Source: Varanus komodoensis
Lineage: Eukaryota; Chordata; Lepidosauria; Squamata; Varanidae
Assembly (NCBI RefSeq): GCF_004798865.1
Contig: NW_025335641.1
Coordinates: 14,978,792-15,042,791, forward strand
Direction of reading: 5' to 3'
DNA: 64,000 bases
The position numbers and the translations under genes were made by a program. Within the stretch, counting starts at the first letter, position 1, and every line of letters begins with the position of its first letter. Positions 1-11,024 of the stretch are shown here, piece after piece. Under the pieces are notes generated by a model that was given only the letters and a program-made list of their open reading frames with translations, made no database searches and was not told where the DNA came from.

Positions 1-1996
1 AATGCAGCTGACACTGCAAAGCTTCCATCAAGCTTCACACACAGTCGTCTAACTTTGGAAAGGTGATGCTCAACCAGGTGAGTGTCATGCCCAGAGGTTC
101 TTCTCAGAATGTTGACTCTTTGGAGTGCTTTCCTTACCTGTTCAATCCAGACTTTGTCATTTCTTCTTTTTTCCTTCCTTTGTTTGTCCAACTTTATTTT
201 ATTAATTGAATTGGTTGGCTCTTTTGATTCATCAAGTTTCACTTTGATTTATACCAATATCATATTCCTAATTACATGCCTGTACATTTAGACATACTTT
301 TCTGTGAAAATGTTAAAAGTTTTTAAGACTGTGGTAAGGAGGAAATCATATCCTTTTGCTCTCCACGTGTGATCAAGCAGTGTTGCATTGTGGATGGTAC
401 TCCTGCTCAGAGTTCCAGCTGCCACTCCATTCCATTACCATCCTCCCTGCCTCTCCCCCTCCCTTTTTACTCCACAAAAATCATCGCTATAGGGACTTTT
501 TCATCCCCCAAGTTCATTAAAGAGCCTTCTTGTACAGTAGCAAAACTTGGGCTTCCCATAACTGTGTGCATCTTTCCTTCTTGTCTGTGCAGCACACAAG
601 ACTCTTTCAGATGTTCTTGGGCATGCAAAATGAAGGGAGGTGGGGAGATGGCATGGCAGTACCAAACTCGGCCCCATCCTGTTTTATACCACTGGGGTAT
701 AGTACCTCAGACCAAATCCAGCATTGACCCTCGGAGTTTCCCCAGGAAGCCACCATCTTTTCCCCTGGTCCCACATTTTATTTGGTGGTCCTGCAGCTTT
801 TATATAGTCCCCTCTCCCCATTTTGAAAAAAGTGTAAAGGCTCTGCTTGGGTTGAATTATGAACAGGAAGAGCTTCAAGCTACAATAAGCCAGCATTTTT
901 GGTATCTTGACTTCGGGATGCAAGCCCAGACAGAAGGAAGAGGTTCACCAACCCTGAGACTCTGTTCAGTCATTCTAATGAATTCACATATGCCAGGAAT
1001 GGGAACTGCTAGTATAGAATTTATTCTATAGGCTTAACTACACCTTAAAAAAAAGAACTTCTGCTGTGCTTCTCTGGCTAGTATAAAGGTGAACTACAGG
1101 TCACATTTACTGGCCCTAGCAACACCACCACTCCTCTGTAGTATGGGCCTGTGTCAAACCTAGCTTGATGGAAGTGCTAAGCAATTCCATTATAAGCATG
1201 CATAAATGCTGTGAATGCAAATGATGGCAATACCTATGAAGTGGCTATTGTGTGTGCATTCCAACTGCTTCTTCATATTTCATGCAGGTATTGACTGCCA
1301 TGTACCTGGAACCAAAGTTATTAGAATGATACATTTTCACTTTAAAAACAAATACATAGAGCAGGTAAGGGCAACAAAAAATTCTGGTGCTATTTCTAGG
1401 GAACATAAATCACTTTTTGGTGAAGATGAGCACTAGTATCAAGTGGAAGCCAAAGGTCTCTCGCAAGTAAGACAATCCCTTGAAATGAACCTCCACTGGC
1501 CTAGGAGGAATAACAAGGGAAATCATGGATTTTTGTTTCTCCACCTGTCAGGAGCACTTTTATTCCTGTTTTGATCATCTTTCCTTTTCAGTTTTTCTCT
1601 TCTTGCAAGCTTGTCATTTGTATTCCTTGCTTCCCCCGTAGAGGTTCACCTTGAGCACAAGTCAGCACTCTACTAATTTTTCGTGCTCTAAAAATGTCAG
1701 CAGGTCAGATTAAGGTTAAATCATCTTCCAACACTTGTCTGCCTTTCCTTTTGGTCTCTTTCTCCTCTAAATCCCTTCCTCATACTAAAGAGCCACAACA
1801 CACTCTGTGCACATACATTGGAGTTTTCAGCGCAGCAGAATAACCCCCTTTCATGCCCCACTGTTTTGAAAGCAGTTGAACTCCATCCTGGGATTTTGCA
1901 CATTTGCACTAGATGCCTCAAGTGTAGACATAAATGGCACTATGCCAAATCACACTCTAAATGTTGCTTCCTTCTGACCATTTTTTAGCTTCCTTA
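1..1996. other. Unassigned sequence, no confident feature
   Basis: I see no recognisable gene, RNA or repeat here apart from one long open frame (369-1031, listed separately). Base composition is ordinary and moderately AT-rich. There are no clear LINE tails, tRNA-like boxes or inverted termini. Confidence 0.5.
369..1031 (+). other. Long open frame of about 220 codons, probably chance
   Basis: The frame stays open for 221 codons, beginning at a GTG rather than an ATG (the first ATG lies further in). The translation is rich in Ser, Pro and Cys and matches no family I know. It has no domain motif, no signal peptide and no clean exon boundaries that I can defend. No LINE motif is visible on either strand. 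An open frame this long is uncommon but not impossible in 64 kb of six-frame translation. It could be a chance frame, part of an unrecognised old repeat, or a retrocopy fragment. I do not call it a gene. Confidence 0.15.
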
Positions 1997-2743
1997 GTCA
2001 TAGACTCATAGAATAGTAGAGTTGGAAGGGGCCATGAAGACCATCTGGTTCAACCCTCTGCTGTTGTAGACACCAAGTTACACCATCCCACTCAGATGGC
2101 TGCCTAATTTCTTTTTGAATGTCTCTAGTGTGGGAGAGCCCACTACCTCTCCAGGCAGTTGGTTCCATTGGTGTATTGCTCTGACAGTGAGGAAGCTTTT
2201 CCTGACGTCCAGCCTGGATCTGGTTGCCATAACTTGAATTGATTATTCTGTGTCCTACACTTTGACATTAGCAAGAAGAGATCTCGAGATTCCTCTTTGT
2301 GACAGCCTTTGAGGTACTTATAGAGCAGGTGTCTCAAACTCAACTTACCTGGGGGCCACTGGAAGTACAGTCCGGGTGAGGCTGGGCGGCATCAAGTATT
2401 CCACCACCGTGGTGGTGGTGGGCCGCTCATCCTGTGGCCGGCCCGGGCGCCGCCGGCACTTTGAAGGCCGCAGGGCCCCTCCCCGTGCCCCGCCCATCCC
2501 GGCAATTGGCCCGCGGGCCGCGAGTTTGAGACCCCTGTTATAGAGGGACATCATGTCTCCAGTCAGCCTCCTTTTCTCAAGGCTGAACCTGTCCAGTTCT
2601 CTCAGTCTTTCCTCACAGGGCAATGTTTCCAAACCCTGGATCATTCTTGTTGCACTCCTCTGGACCCTTTCTAATTCCCTGTGCAATTTACTGAGTATCA
2701 CCCAGAATCCTAAACCCACTGAAGGCATCAGAAAGTCATCTTA
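1997..2743 (-). mobile_element. CR1 LINE, 5'-truncated 3' part, split by a hAT MITE
   Basis: This is a non-LTR retrotransposon of the CR1 clade in minus orientation. Its 3' end lies at the low coordinate, where the reverse complement of the typical CR1 ending (ATTCTATGA-like) is seen as TCATAGACTCATAGAATAG, followed by GAGTTGGAAGGGGCCAT. On the minus strand the higher part encodes the ORF2 C-terminal region, with RVQRSATRMI, LPCEERLRELDRFSLEKRRL and GDMMSLYN, and the lower part continues with YKYLKGCHKE. The coding sequence is interrupted exactly where the 212-bp MITE at 2326-2537 sits. Only the last part of ORF2 and the 3' UTR remain, so the copy is dead. Its tail differs from that of the CR1 copies at 10946-13860 and 55868-56309, which suggests a different subfamily. 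Confidence 0.9.
2326..2537. mobile_element. hAT-type MITE, 212 bp, inside CR1
   Basis: Terminal inverted repeats are visible: the left end reads CAGGTGTCTCAAACTC and the right end GAGTTTGAGACCCCTG, so 15 of 16 positions pair. It is flanked by a perfect 8-bp direct repeat TTATAGAG (2318-2325 and 2538-2545), the target duplication length of hAT transposases. The interior is GC-rich and CpG-rich and ends in GGCCCGCGGGCCGCGAGTTTGAG, the usual layout of Charlie-like hAT MITEs. There is no transposase frame, so it must have been moved in trans. It interrupts CR1 ORF2 and is therefore younger than that insertion. The 127-codon minus-strand frame across this region is CR1 coding sequence run on into the MITE, not a gene. 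Confidence 0.93.
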
Positions 2744-2904
2744 GATGACTTCTTGATACAAAATGATATGGATCTTCATAAAATTGTTCTAGAAAACATA
2801 ACAGAACATTTGTTGAATCTATTGAAAAGTATTAGCAACTATTTTTCAGTACAAATGGAATCATTTAATCATTGTCAAAGTTAACATTTATCAGTGAAAA
2901 AGAG

Positions 2905-2968
2905 GGAACCACCCAGAGTGCTTCAGCTACAGGTGGTATAGAAATTATGTAAATGATAATAACAATTA
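2905..2968 (+). repeat. L2-type LINE/SINE 3' tail fragment
   Basis: AACCACCCAGAGTGCTTCAG followed by CTACAGGTGGTATAGAAATT matches the stem-forming 3' tail shared by squamate L2-type LINEs and their SINEs (AACCGCCC...GGGCGGTATAGAAAT). The tail runs into a degenerate A/T-rich stretch. Only the tail is recognisable. Confidence 0.55.
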
Positions 2969-2971
2969 ATT

Positions 2972-3438
2972 GATATATCAACAGATTTGACCTTAAAAAT
3001 TAAGTACCAACTGTAAGAACTTCTTTTTGGTTGCAATTTACAATGAATATCATGGCAGGTCTGATCATGCAATAAAGATGCTTATACTTTTTATCACAAC
3101 TTATTTTTTCAAAAAGCCTTTGCTATAAATACAGTGATGAAAACAAAATACAGGAATAAAATGGATGCCAAATCAGAAATGCATTTGCACCTATCACCAA
3201 AGTTTGATTTTCTTTGTGGCAAAAAACAAGCTGATTCAAGTCATTAAAATAAAGTATAATTAATATTATTTAATAATAATAAGTTAGTGATGTTAACATA
3301 TAGTATGTAAAATTAGTATTATTTAGCTTCTAAGTACTAAATGGGTCCATTAATGCATTTATAAATACTTTCTGCTTCTAGTGTATGAAATGCATTATTG
3401 CAATGTTAATTGCAACATTTTGTTCAGATAAAATGTAT
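2972..3438. other. AT-rich stretch, no feature recognised
   Basis: Very AT-rich sequence with many TAAT and TTTAT runs. I see no tRNA-like boxes, coding frame or inverted termini. Its higher end may be old L2 3' UTR leading into the next tail. Confidence 0.4.
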
Positions 3439-3439
3439 T

Positions 3440-3556
3440 GAATTATATGTATTTATATTGTTTTAATTGAAGTTATTTATGTTTGTGAGCCGCCCCGAGG
3501 CTTTGGCGAATGGGGCAGCATAGAAATTTCCTAAATAAATAAATAAATAAATAAAT
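3440..3556 (+). mobile_element. L2-type LINE 3' end with (AAAT)n tail
   Basis: GAGCCGCCCCGAGGCTTTGG and CGAATGGGGCAGCATAGAAA form the hairpin-like 3' tail found again at 29130-29175. It ends in (AAAT)n at about 3532-3556. The AT-rich 3' UTR upstream resembles that of the copy ending at 29236. No coding part is kept, so this is a strongly 5'-truncated insertion. Confidence 0.8.
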
Positions 3557-3589
3557 ATTTATGAATGGGTTCCACATTGATTTTTCACA

Positions 3590-3634
3590 TTAAGAAGGGT
3601 TCCTCAGGAATCTCAAGTTTGAAGACCACTTACC
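3590..3634 (+). repeat. hAT-like terminal fragment
   Basis: GGAATCTCAAGTTTGAAGAC followed by CACTT resembles the right end of common hAT families (...CAAGTTTGAAAACCACTG). No partner end or target duplication was found nearby, so this is at best a half element. Confidence 0.35.
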
Positions 3635-3639
3635 TGGAC

Positions 3640-6570
3640 CAATATTATGTTCTTGAGGTACTTGTGATTCCTGGGGTACACCCTAATTTATTATACTCCT
3701 CAGTATCATTTAGTTCTCTGATGCTCTGGAATACCACTTTGGGAATCACTTTTTCTCCTGGAATTCAGATCAATTAAAGCTTGTCCAAATTCCATGATGA
3801 AGTTCACTCCAACCTGAGTCAGTATCAGATCTTTTCTTCTCTTTTCACATGAAAATTCAAGCATATTTTCATGTGTCTTTTTCCAAAAGTATGCATCAGT
3901 ATTTATTGATTTTATTCATAATATTTATAAAATTTCTTTTTTTCAAAAGTACATATTCTTCTTCCACTGATTAAAGAGTAGTTGTGTCCATTTTTGAGAA
4001 CCACACATTTTATGCACATCTTTCAAATGTACACAAGGGTCAAACACATTTTTTCATCTGCAAATCAAATTCCAGGCTCAGAAATGCATCCAAGTCTGTG
4101 TTCAGACTAGAAGTTGGGAAATGGGAAAATGCTGATCAAAAACAAGTGTGTCTCTCATACATGTCTAACTTGCATTTTTGTGTACACATGTTTCTGAGAC
4201 AGAGAAATAAAGATGAGATGGCTTACAGAGAAAGGGAGTGGAGCAAACTCCACCTGTTTGGGCTTTGGGTCTATTCCCTTTAGTTTCTAGCATTAGCTGT
4301 AGGCCCTGGTTAACTCTACTTCTAGGTCAATGTCCTTCATAGAAAAAAGGTCCCCTAGCACTTGTCTATTCCAACTGAGCAACTTCCCAAAATCCCAGGC
4401 AGTGGTCATTCCCAGTCTTCCTGCCTCACAACCCTTCCGTAGAGATGTGGGGATGGACTCATGGACCTTCTGCATGCACAGAATGAGCTCTGCCTTTATT
4501 CTATGACCTTTTGGTTACCACTAAACATTATTTCAAATGATGCTCTTCTATACTATACATTACATAGCTCATAATATTATAACATTCAGATAATATTATA
4601 TGCAATGACTTCACTGCTGAGAATAGACCCCAATATAGTTTATAGAGAAAGTCAAGGAATGACTTCCTACATTTTCTATGCTTATATAATTGGTTAATAG
4701 TTAATATATCTATTAACTTGTTTGTATTTATTGTTTGTCCTGGTTTTGCAAATAAAATAAAGGAATATTTCTCAGGGGAGTTTTGAACGTGCATCTCACA
4801 GGGGACAAGGAAACAGTAATGAATACAGGTTACGGGTCATCCTGTAAATCATTGCTTTTAAGGACCTCCCAATTTCCCTGATCATTACCAAAGAATCTGA
4901 AAAGCTAAAGCATAAAAGTCCATCTCAATACTACTAATAATTCCAGTTCTAGTACAGCAAACCATAGAAGAATGCATATTTTCAACCAATCCCCCCTAAA
5001 ATACACCAGATCTAATAGAACTTTTAATAACCTTATACTATGAAAAAGTAAACCAAAACCAACAACAGTACAGTTCAGGCGAGAAGAGGTATCTGATTAA
5101 TACAATGCAATTAGAATTAGAAAAGTATCAATGGTGCTATTACTCCACTTACTGGCTTACAATAACTGAGATGAGGATGAGATCCATAACCAGGGGGGGA
5201 AAATGCCACCTAAATCAGTCCATAATAACAGCTTAATGTGCCTTCAAACCTCTGCTAGGGATGACTCACCTTTGAACTTCAAACCTCTTGCTGAAATCCC
5301 TGGATAAATTTTAGAGCTGTGATTTCAGTTCACCCAATTCACTCTTCTTCAGTTTTTACACTGCTGCAATTCCCCCTTATTGAGTAGTCTGCATTCTGAT
5401 ATTTTTCCTATCATTTAATTAAAATTAGACTCCTTTTGCTTTTGATTTCCCTTTTTAAAAAAAATTGGACTGGAATTAAATGACTTTCCCAACATGACGA
5501 TTTTGCAGTTCTGCTTTTTTACATGGAAGTGACAGGAAAGACTGATGTTCAGCCAGAAAATTAGCAAAGTTGCCAAAGCCCTTTCTCCCAGAGACAATTC
5601 ATTCTTATCAACAGATCCTGAAGAATTCTGCTCAAACAATATGATGACATATTAAGATGAAAGATGCCAATGCTTCCTCCTGCCACAAAAGAACAAAGGT
5701 TTGCTATCCATTGTAAAGTTATGCTAATTTCAAAAGAAGACAAAGGAGATGAAGGTAAGCTCTCAGTGTGAGAATTATCCATTCATCATCTGGTACTCAG
5801 GTTGGTTCAAGGAAAGAAGAGACATAGTAAAAGTTACTACCATTCACAGGTCCTGCTATCAGCTCAATGCTCAAGTCACATAAGCAGCAAAAAGTGATGG
5901 TGGCTTCAATATGTGAATGGACCACCATAGATCAAATGTAATAAACAGAGCAGTCATAACACTTCAGACATGGTGCTCTTCAATGCAATCGATCACTTTA
6001 AGTTGGTCAGTGTTGAACCTTCCACGCAGAACCTTCCACGCAGAGGCCAAATCCACCCTTCCAGGTTCCCAATCTGGGATTCCTGAGATAGCCACACCCC
6101 TTCCTCATGGCACTACCCGTTTTCCCAGTGGCCAGTTGTTTAGTAACTTTAACAGGGGGCTTTCCTCATTCTAAAAGGCTGGAATGTCTGTCCGAAAGTT
6201 TAGCTACTGGCAGGACTTGAAGCTACAGGAGGATATTTTTGTTCGTTGGGCCATGCCCCTGTTCCTTTTGGCCCTGCTCAAGAAGGAAAGGCAGCCAACA
6301 AGAGCTTCTCCAAATTTAAATGCAGGTCTTAGGCTGCCAGTGATGCAGAGTAATCAAATATGGATAAATCAAATGACCTACATAGGGTTTGTTCCATTGT
6401 GCAATGGACCCTGGGCAAGAGATCTGTAATGAGGGCACCATAAAGTGATCCACAGAAGATGAACTCCTTCTTGGAACTGTCTTGGAAGGACTTTAGGGAG
6501 AACCCAATGCTGCAGAATGGCATGTGAATCCCCAAAGAAACATTTTGAAATAAGTGAAGCACCATGCATT
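3640..6570. other. Mostly unassigned sequence
   Basis: No gene is recognised. About 3990-4250 has TGCA/ATTTTTGTG-rich text possibly related to the AT-rich dispersed repeat described elsewhere. A perfect 14-bp tandem duplication lies at 6016-6043. Open frames at 5917-6174 and 6184-6429 are short and match no family I know. Confidence 0.4.
6016..6043. repeat. Perfect 14-bp tandem duplication
   Basis: AACCTTCCACGCAG occurs twice head to tail (6016-6029 and 6030-6043) without a mismatch. This fits a recent slippage or small tandem duplication. I see no functional meaning. Confidence 0.9.
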
Positions 6571-6905
6571 GTTGTTAGTCGCAAAGTCATGCCCAACCCA
6601 TCATGAGCCCATGGACAACATTCCTGCAGGCTCTCCTGTTCTCTACCATCCAGCACATTGGACACCTTCCGACCTGAGGGGCTCATCTTCTGGTATCATA
6701 TCTCTTTGCCTTTTGATACTGTCCATGGGATTTCATGCCAAGGATACTGGAGTGGGTTGCCATTTCCTTCTCCAGTGGATCACGTTTTGTCAGAGCTCTC
6801 TGCTATGACCTGTCCATCTTGGGTGCCCCTGCATGGCATAGCTCATAGCTTCATTGCACTACACAAGCCCCTTTGCCATGCAAGGAAGTGATCCATGAAG
6901 GGGAG
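6571..6905 (-). mobile_element. BovB (RTE clade) LINE 3' region, antisense
   Basis: The plus strand reads GTTGTTAGTCGCAAAGTCAT, then ACACCTTCCGACCTGAGGGG, ATACTGGAGTGGGTTGCCAT and CACGTTTTGTCAGAGCTCTC. These are hallmark antisense strings of the BovB 3' region as known from ruminants and squamates. The 3' end of the element is therefore near 6571 and the copy is 5'-truncated, with a small internal loss after the terminal segment. Open frames across it (for example 6554-6808 and 6378-6686) are not genes. BovB is known for a patchy, horizontally acquired distribution and is abundant in lizards and snakes. Confidence 0.88.
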
Positions 6906-8577
6906 CACTATGCATTACTATGCACTAAAAAGTGGTCATTGTCTGCAAGATCATGAAGGATAGAGTTTAAAATTAGTTGTATCACTGTGGGTGAACATGT
7001 TCCAAGTCGCCTTTTTAAAAAATTGTTTTTTACAGCATCCACAGTAGACCTGTCTCACCTGCAATACCGTTTTGCAATTACTTTTCAAGTCAGGATGTTA
7101 GAATCCACTTGTTAAGCAAAGGTGATAGAAAGAAACCATCGGCTGCAATGTTCATGCAGGAAGATATACAAAACACCATGTTTTTGATGAAGAATATCTT
7201 AGCCTAGTGGACTGCAGCTGAAGCATTCTAGGGGAAGGTGAGATCATAACTGTACATGTATGGGAATTGACAAAAAGCACAAGTATTAATGAAAAATTTA
7301 AAAAGATTTCAAAGTGAAATCTTGGGGTTTGGGGCAGATCTTAAAATTCTAAAACATTTAGAGGCACAAACTATAGAGAACAAGTTCTGTATCGAAGCAG
7401 TGTGTGATGGATGCAAGCCATTGGTTCCATACGCCTTCTCTTAAAAATAAACAAGAAAGTGGGGAGTTGAAAAGAAAATAACTATGCAAAACAAGAGAAG
7501 AAAAATTTGAACATAAATCTTTGGACAGCTAAAAGTCATATGATCAGCTATGACATATGTTGAATAAATTAGCTATTTTTCTTACTTAAAGAGTCATAGA
7601 AGCATGCACTTGCAGGAGGGGGGCATTTGAAGAGACTGAAATCAACATTTAGGGTTTATAAATGCTTCTAAAGCTGCCACTGTGCCTAGAAATCAACCTT
7701 GCAGCTGTGACCATTTCAGGTTTTTCACCTCAAGGACCAAGGAGCAAAGATGGCCCCAGATCATCTGGAGCACTTCAAGTGTAGCTTCCTTGAAGGCTTC
7801 ACTCCCTCCCTCCTGCTTGTTCTGTAGTAGTTGCTCACTCTCACTAGGTTTGCCTTACTGCCAGTTTTAGCAAGGAGCCAGATGTGATCAGGACTATTTG
7901 AAGAGGCTTTGGGGAAGGGAATGGGGAACAGAAGAATGTAGTTTTTGTGGGGAAGTTTGTGTGGGGAATCTCCAAGAAGTAGAGCAACCTGCACTATGGA
8001 CCCACTATGGTGGTGCACTCTCCAACCTCTGGAGGTGGAGGAGAAATTGAACGTGCAGACAAGAGAAAAACCCTGTATACCTGTCAGGAAGATTTTGCAC
8101 ACTGGGTAGAGCTACAACAGCCAAGGAAAAGATCCAAGAACCAGAGGAGCCTGTTAGAATTTGTTAACTAATCAAGCCTTGCTTGGATGCCATGGACAGG
8201 GATAGGGGAGGAGAGACCATAAATGGCCTTCATCCAAGTCTGATACACAGCACTGAAGAGGGAAGAGCCCCTTCCCCACCGAAGAAGGCCCCTGAGGGGA
8301 TTCAGTGGTAGTTCCTGGAGTCAACAAGACTTCCACTTGAATGACAGCTATCCACCTTCCAGAGTTTCTTCTTGTGAAAAGGCTGGGCTGCACATCTGTG
8401 GTTGGTGCTTTAGTAACAGCAGCCCTAGGCCATGATATCATATGCATTGCTCACTGGCTGGTGCTTCAGTCAGTGCAAATGGAGCAGCCTGGCTCTGCCA
8501 TGGGGTGGAGCAAGGAAGATGCATGACACGATGCTCCAGTGTCTGCTCTGACTCCATGTTATCTTCTGAACAAAATT
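6906..8577. other. Unassigned sequence
   Basis: No recognised gene or repeat. Short open frames at 7682-7870 and 7761-8102 overlap on opposite strands and show no family motif. Confidence 0.45.
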
Positions 8578-8760
8578 AGGAACACAAGAAGCTGCTTTAT
8601 ATCAAGTCAGACTTGTTGCCCAGAACAGGACCAGAGGGCAATAGCCCCATCCTCTTGGAGGCCCCATCAGATGGAGAAGGTATGTACCCATCATGGCCAG
8701 GAACCATTGAAAGACCTTTCCTACATAACCTTATCTCATCTAGGGACTGGCACATGTTGC
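8578..8760 (-). repeat. Old CR1-like or SINE 3' end, antisense
   Basis: AGGAACACAAGAAGCTGCTT then TATATCAAGTCAGAC is the reverse complement of a tail common in squamate interspersed repeats (GTCTGACTT...AAGCAGCTTCTTGTGTTCC). Further on, CATTGAAAGACCTTTCCTAC and the CATAACCTTATCTCATC segment resemble CR1-like 3' UTR text (CCATGAATTTATCTAATC). The middle diverges, so this may be two joined fragments. No tRNA boxes are kept. Confidence 0.45.
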
Positions 8761-10945
8761 TTTACGTTTTTATCAATTTCTCATTTTTTCCTATCTTAAA
8801 TTTGCTTTGCATACATCACTATGTGAGTTTTTTAATTTGTTGCATGCATGAAAATTCATACGTGCTTTGTGCACATGTTTCCTTAATTGCCACATTTATG
8901 TATGTAGCTTTGGCTAATTTCAAGGCACCTTGCAAAACGTTTTTGTTCTGTTATTTTACCTAACAAATACAACTTTGTATCCATGCATTTACTGGATAAT
9001 AGCATCATGAGAAGCACAAATATGGATGGAAACTGTTTCAGTGGCTGTTCTCATCATATCTCTATACCATCCAATAGGCAAGTTCTATAGGCAGTTTACA
9101 AAAACTTAAACTCTTAAAAATATAGTATGAAACGTGAAACAAAAACCACATGCCATGAAACGCCTGGGACTAGGAGAAAGTCTGCTCTCGTACCAAAAAG
9201 ATGAGAGTGTTGGTCCCAGACAGATTTCCATTCCACAAGTTATGTACTGGATCAGACACCACAAACTGAACAATATATCTTCCATTGTTAGACTGATCTC
9301 CTTTCAAAACCATGAAGTCCATGGATCCTTTTACAGCAAATGCCATCAATTAGTTACTGTGGGAAGAAATACTTAACTTTCTGTCCCGATTCACCTGCCA
9401 ATCCATCTTGCTCCTGAGGTCTAGAATTACATGCGATGGAGAAAAGTTGTCTCTCTACCCATTTACTCCACGTCAAGTACTTTTTCATCCTCGTGTATGC
9501 ATATTTTATTTTCAACCCTTGTCATTTGACTCAAGCGTTTGTGAAGGGGTAAGATGGAAAGAGAATTTAACAACAACCAGAACAACAAATCTAATGTACA
9601 AAGTATTAGCAGACAGCAACCTTTGTTGTTCTGAAGCCATCGGAATAGCAATTAGTCTTCAGCTTAATTGGCCAAGCACAGGTGACACTAGAGTTCTCAA
9701 CACATTTTCCCAAAAAAGCAAAACTGAGACATTTTATTGATCATAAAGGTTTGTGGGTTTGGTTGTTTGTTTTTAAATGCAAACAGAGGAATGCTGAAGT
9801 AGCAGAAATGTCTGAAGTGGGTTACAGTTTACAGCGATAAACTTCCCATCCCCTATCAAGCCTTCAACGTTGCCTTCGCGATGCAGTCTTTATCTTCCCA
9901 TGCTGACACATGTAATCTAACATTCTCAGTTTGCCACAGTAGGAGCAATTCCTTGACAATTTGATTACAGTTTCCTGTCAGCTCTCCCATGGCATCGTTT
10001 GTTTTCTGTGCGTGCATTTTTTAAAGCTTTCCTGAATTGCAAAAAATATTTTGATTTTTATGATGATAATCATATTTGTAGAGAAATAATCATGTGTGTG
10101 CATTGATTTCTAATAGCAAACCTTTCCCTCAGATCTGCAGACAGCATGTCATTTCAAATGGCCACAGGCAAACAGACTCAGGAGCAACATGAAGAATAAA
10201 TAGCTTATAATTATCATAAAAATATAAATGGGGAGGGAACTTTGAGAATAAAAATGATCAGCAACTTAGCAGCTTGTACAAATAGATTTGCTGGACTCAA
10301 TCCAATTCCTTGTGGACTGCAGCAGTAGCAACAGCAACCTGCTTCTCAAACCTCAAGCATGTTTGGAAAGATTTCCGGAACAGAGGCCAAATCCCGATTA
10401 GTTATAGGGAACATCATATCCCCACAGGGTCTGTGTGTGTGTGCATCTTCCTTGCCAGGTTATAGAGCTTTTGGACAGAGAGTTAAAACATGCCACGTAT
10501 TTGCATTAAAAATATTCAGGAGGCTCCCAATGCCATTCCTGAAGACTATGTAGGTCATTCGTTTATTGCAAGGAAAAACTCAATCCACGAGTGCCCCTCC
10601 TGTGGCACACGGATGACTACCAGATTCCTTGCGCCAGAAGTGCTTGTGCTTCATTTCGAGGAAGCTGGCACAGCTGATCACACTTGCCCCAGCTGTTGTC
10701 TTTTTAGTTAAGGGGTCCCCATGCAAAATTTATAAATCTGTGGCCTAACTTGATGAGAGACCATTCATGCGACCAGCAGGATTTTCTTTTTAAGCAGTCC
10801 TTATGCTTTAAAAGTCTGGATTGGATGGGGATAGGGTGGGGAATGAGGGTCAGGGAGCTTTAACCCTTTCTTCTTCACTCTGTCCCAAGGGACTAATTCA
10901 TATAAGGGCACCACATCCACTATTGTGTTGTGAATTGTTGCTGTT
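8761..10945. other. Unassigned sequence, partly CNE-like
   Basis: No gene is recognised. About 8815-8960 carries TGCATGCATG/TTTTGTGCACATG-like text similar to the AT-rich dispersed repeat. About 9840-10260 has few repeat signs and includes AATTTGATTACAG and GATGATAATCATATTTG, so it is a possible conserved non-coding block. A 73-codon frame at 10490-10711 has CPSCG and CPSC cysteine pairs but no other support. Confidence 0.4.
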
Positions 10946-11024
10946 ATAGAAACACAGAAACAGAGCAAGTCAGAAGGGGTCTCCCGGGCCATCTAATCTG
11001 ACCCCTGGCTCCAGCCGACTCCGC

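Noticed and set aside
2345-2728. A novel 127-codon fusion protein
   Set aside because: The N-terminal half is CR1 ORF2 and the C-terminal half is read-through into the inserted hAT MITE.
10490-10711. Small zinc-ribbon protein (CPSCG and CPSC pairs)
   Set aside because: Two cysteine pairs alone are weak. The spacing and context match no family I know, and no exon signals or neighbours support it.
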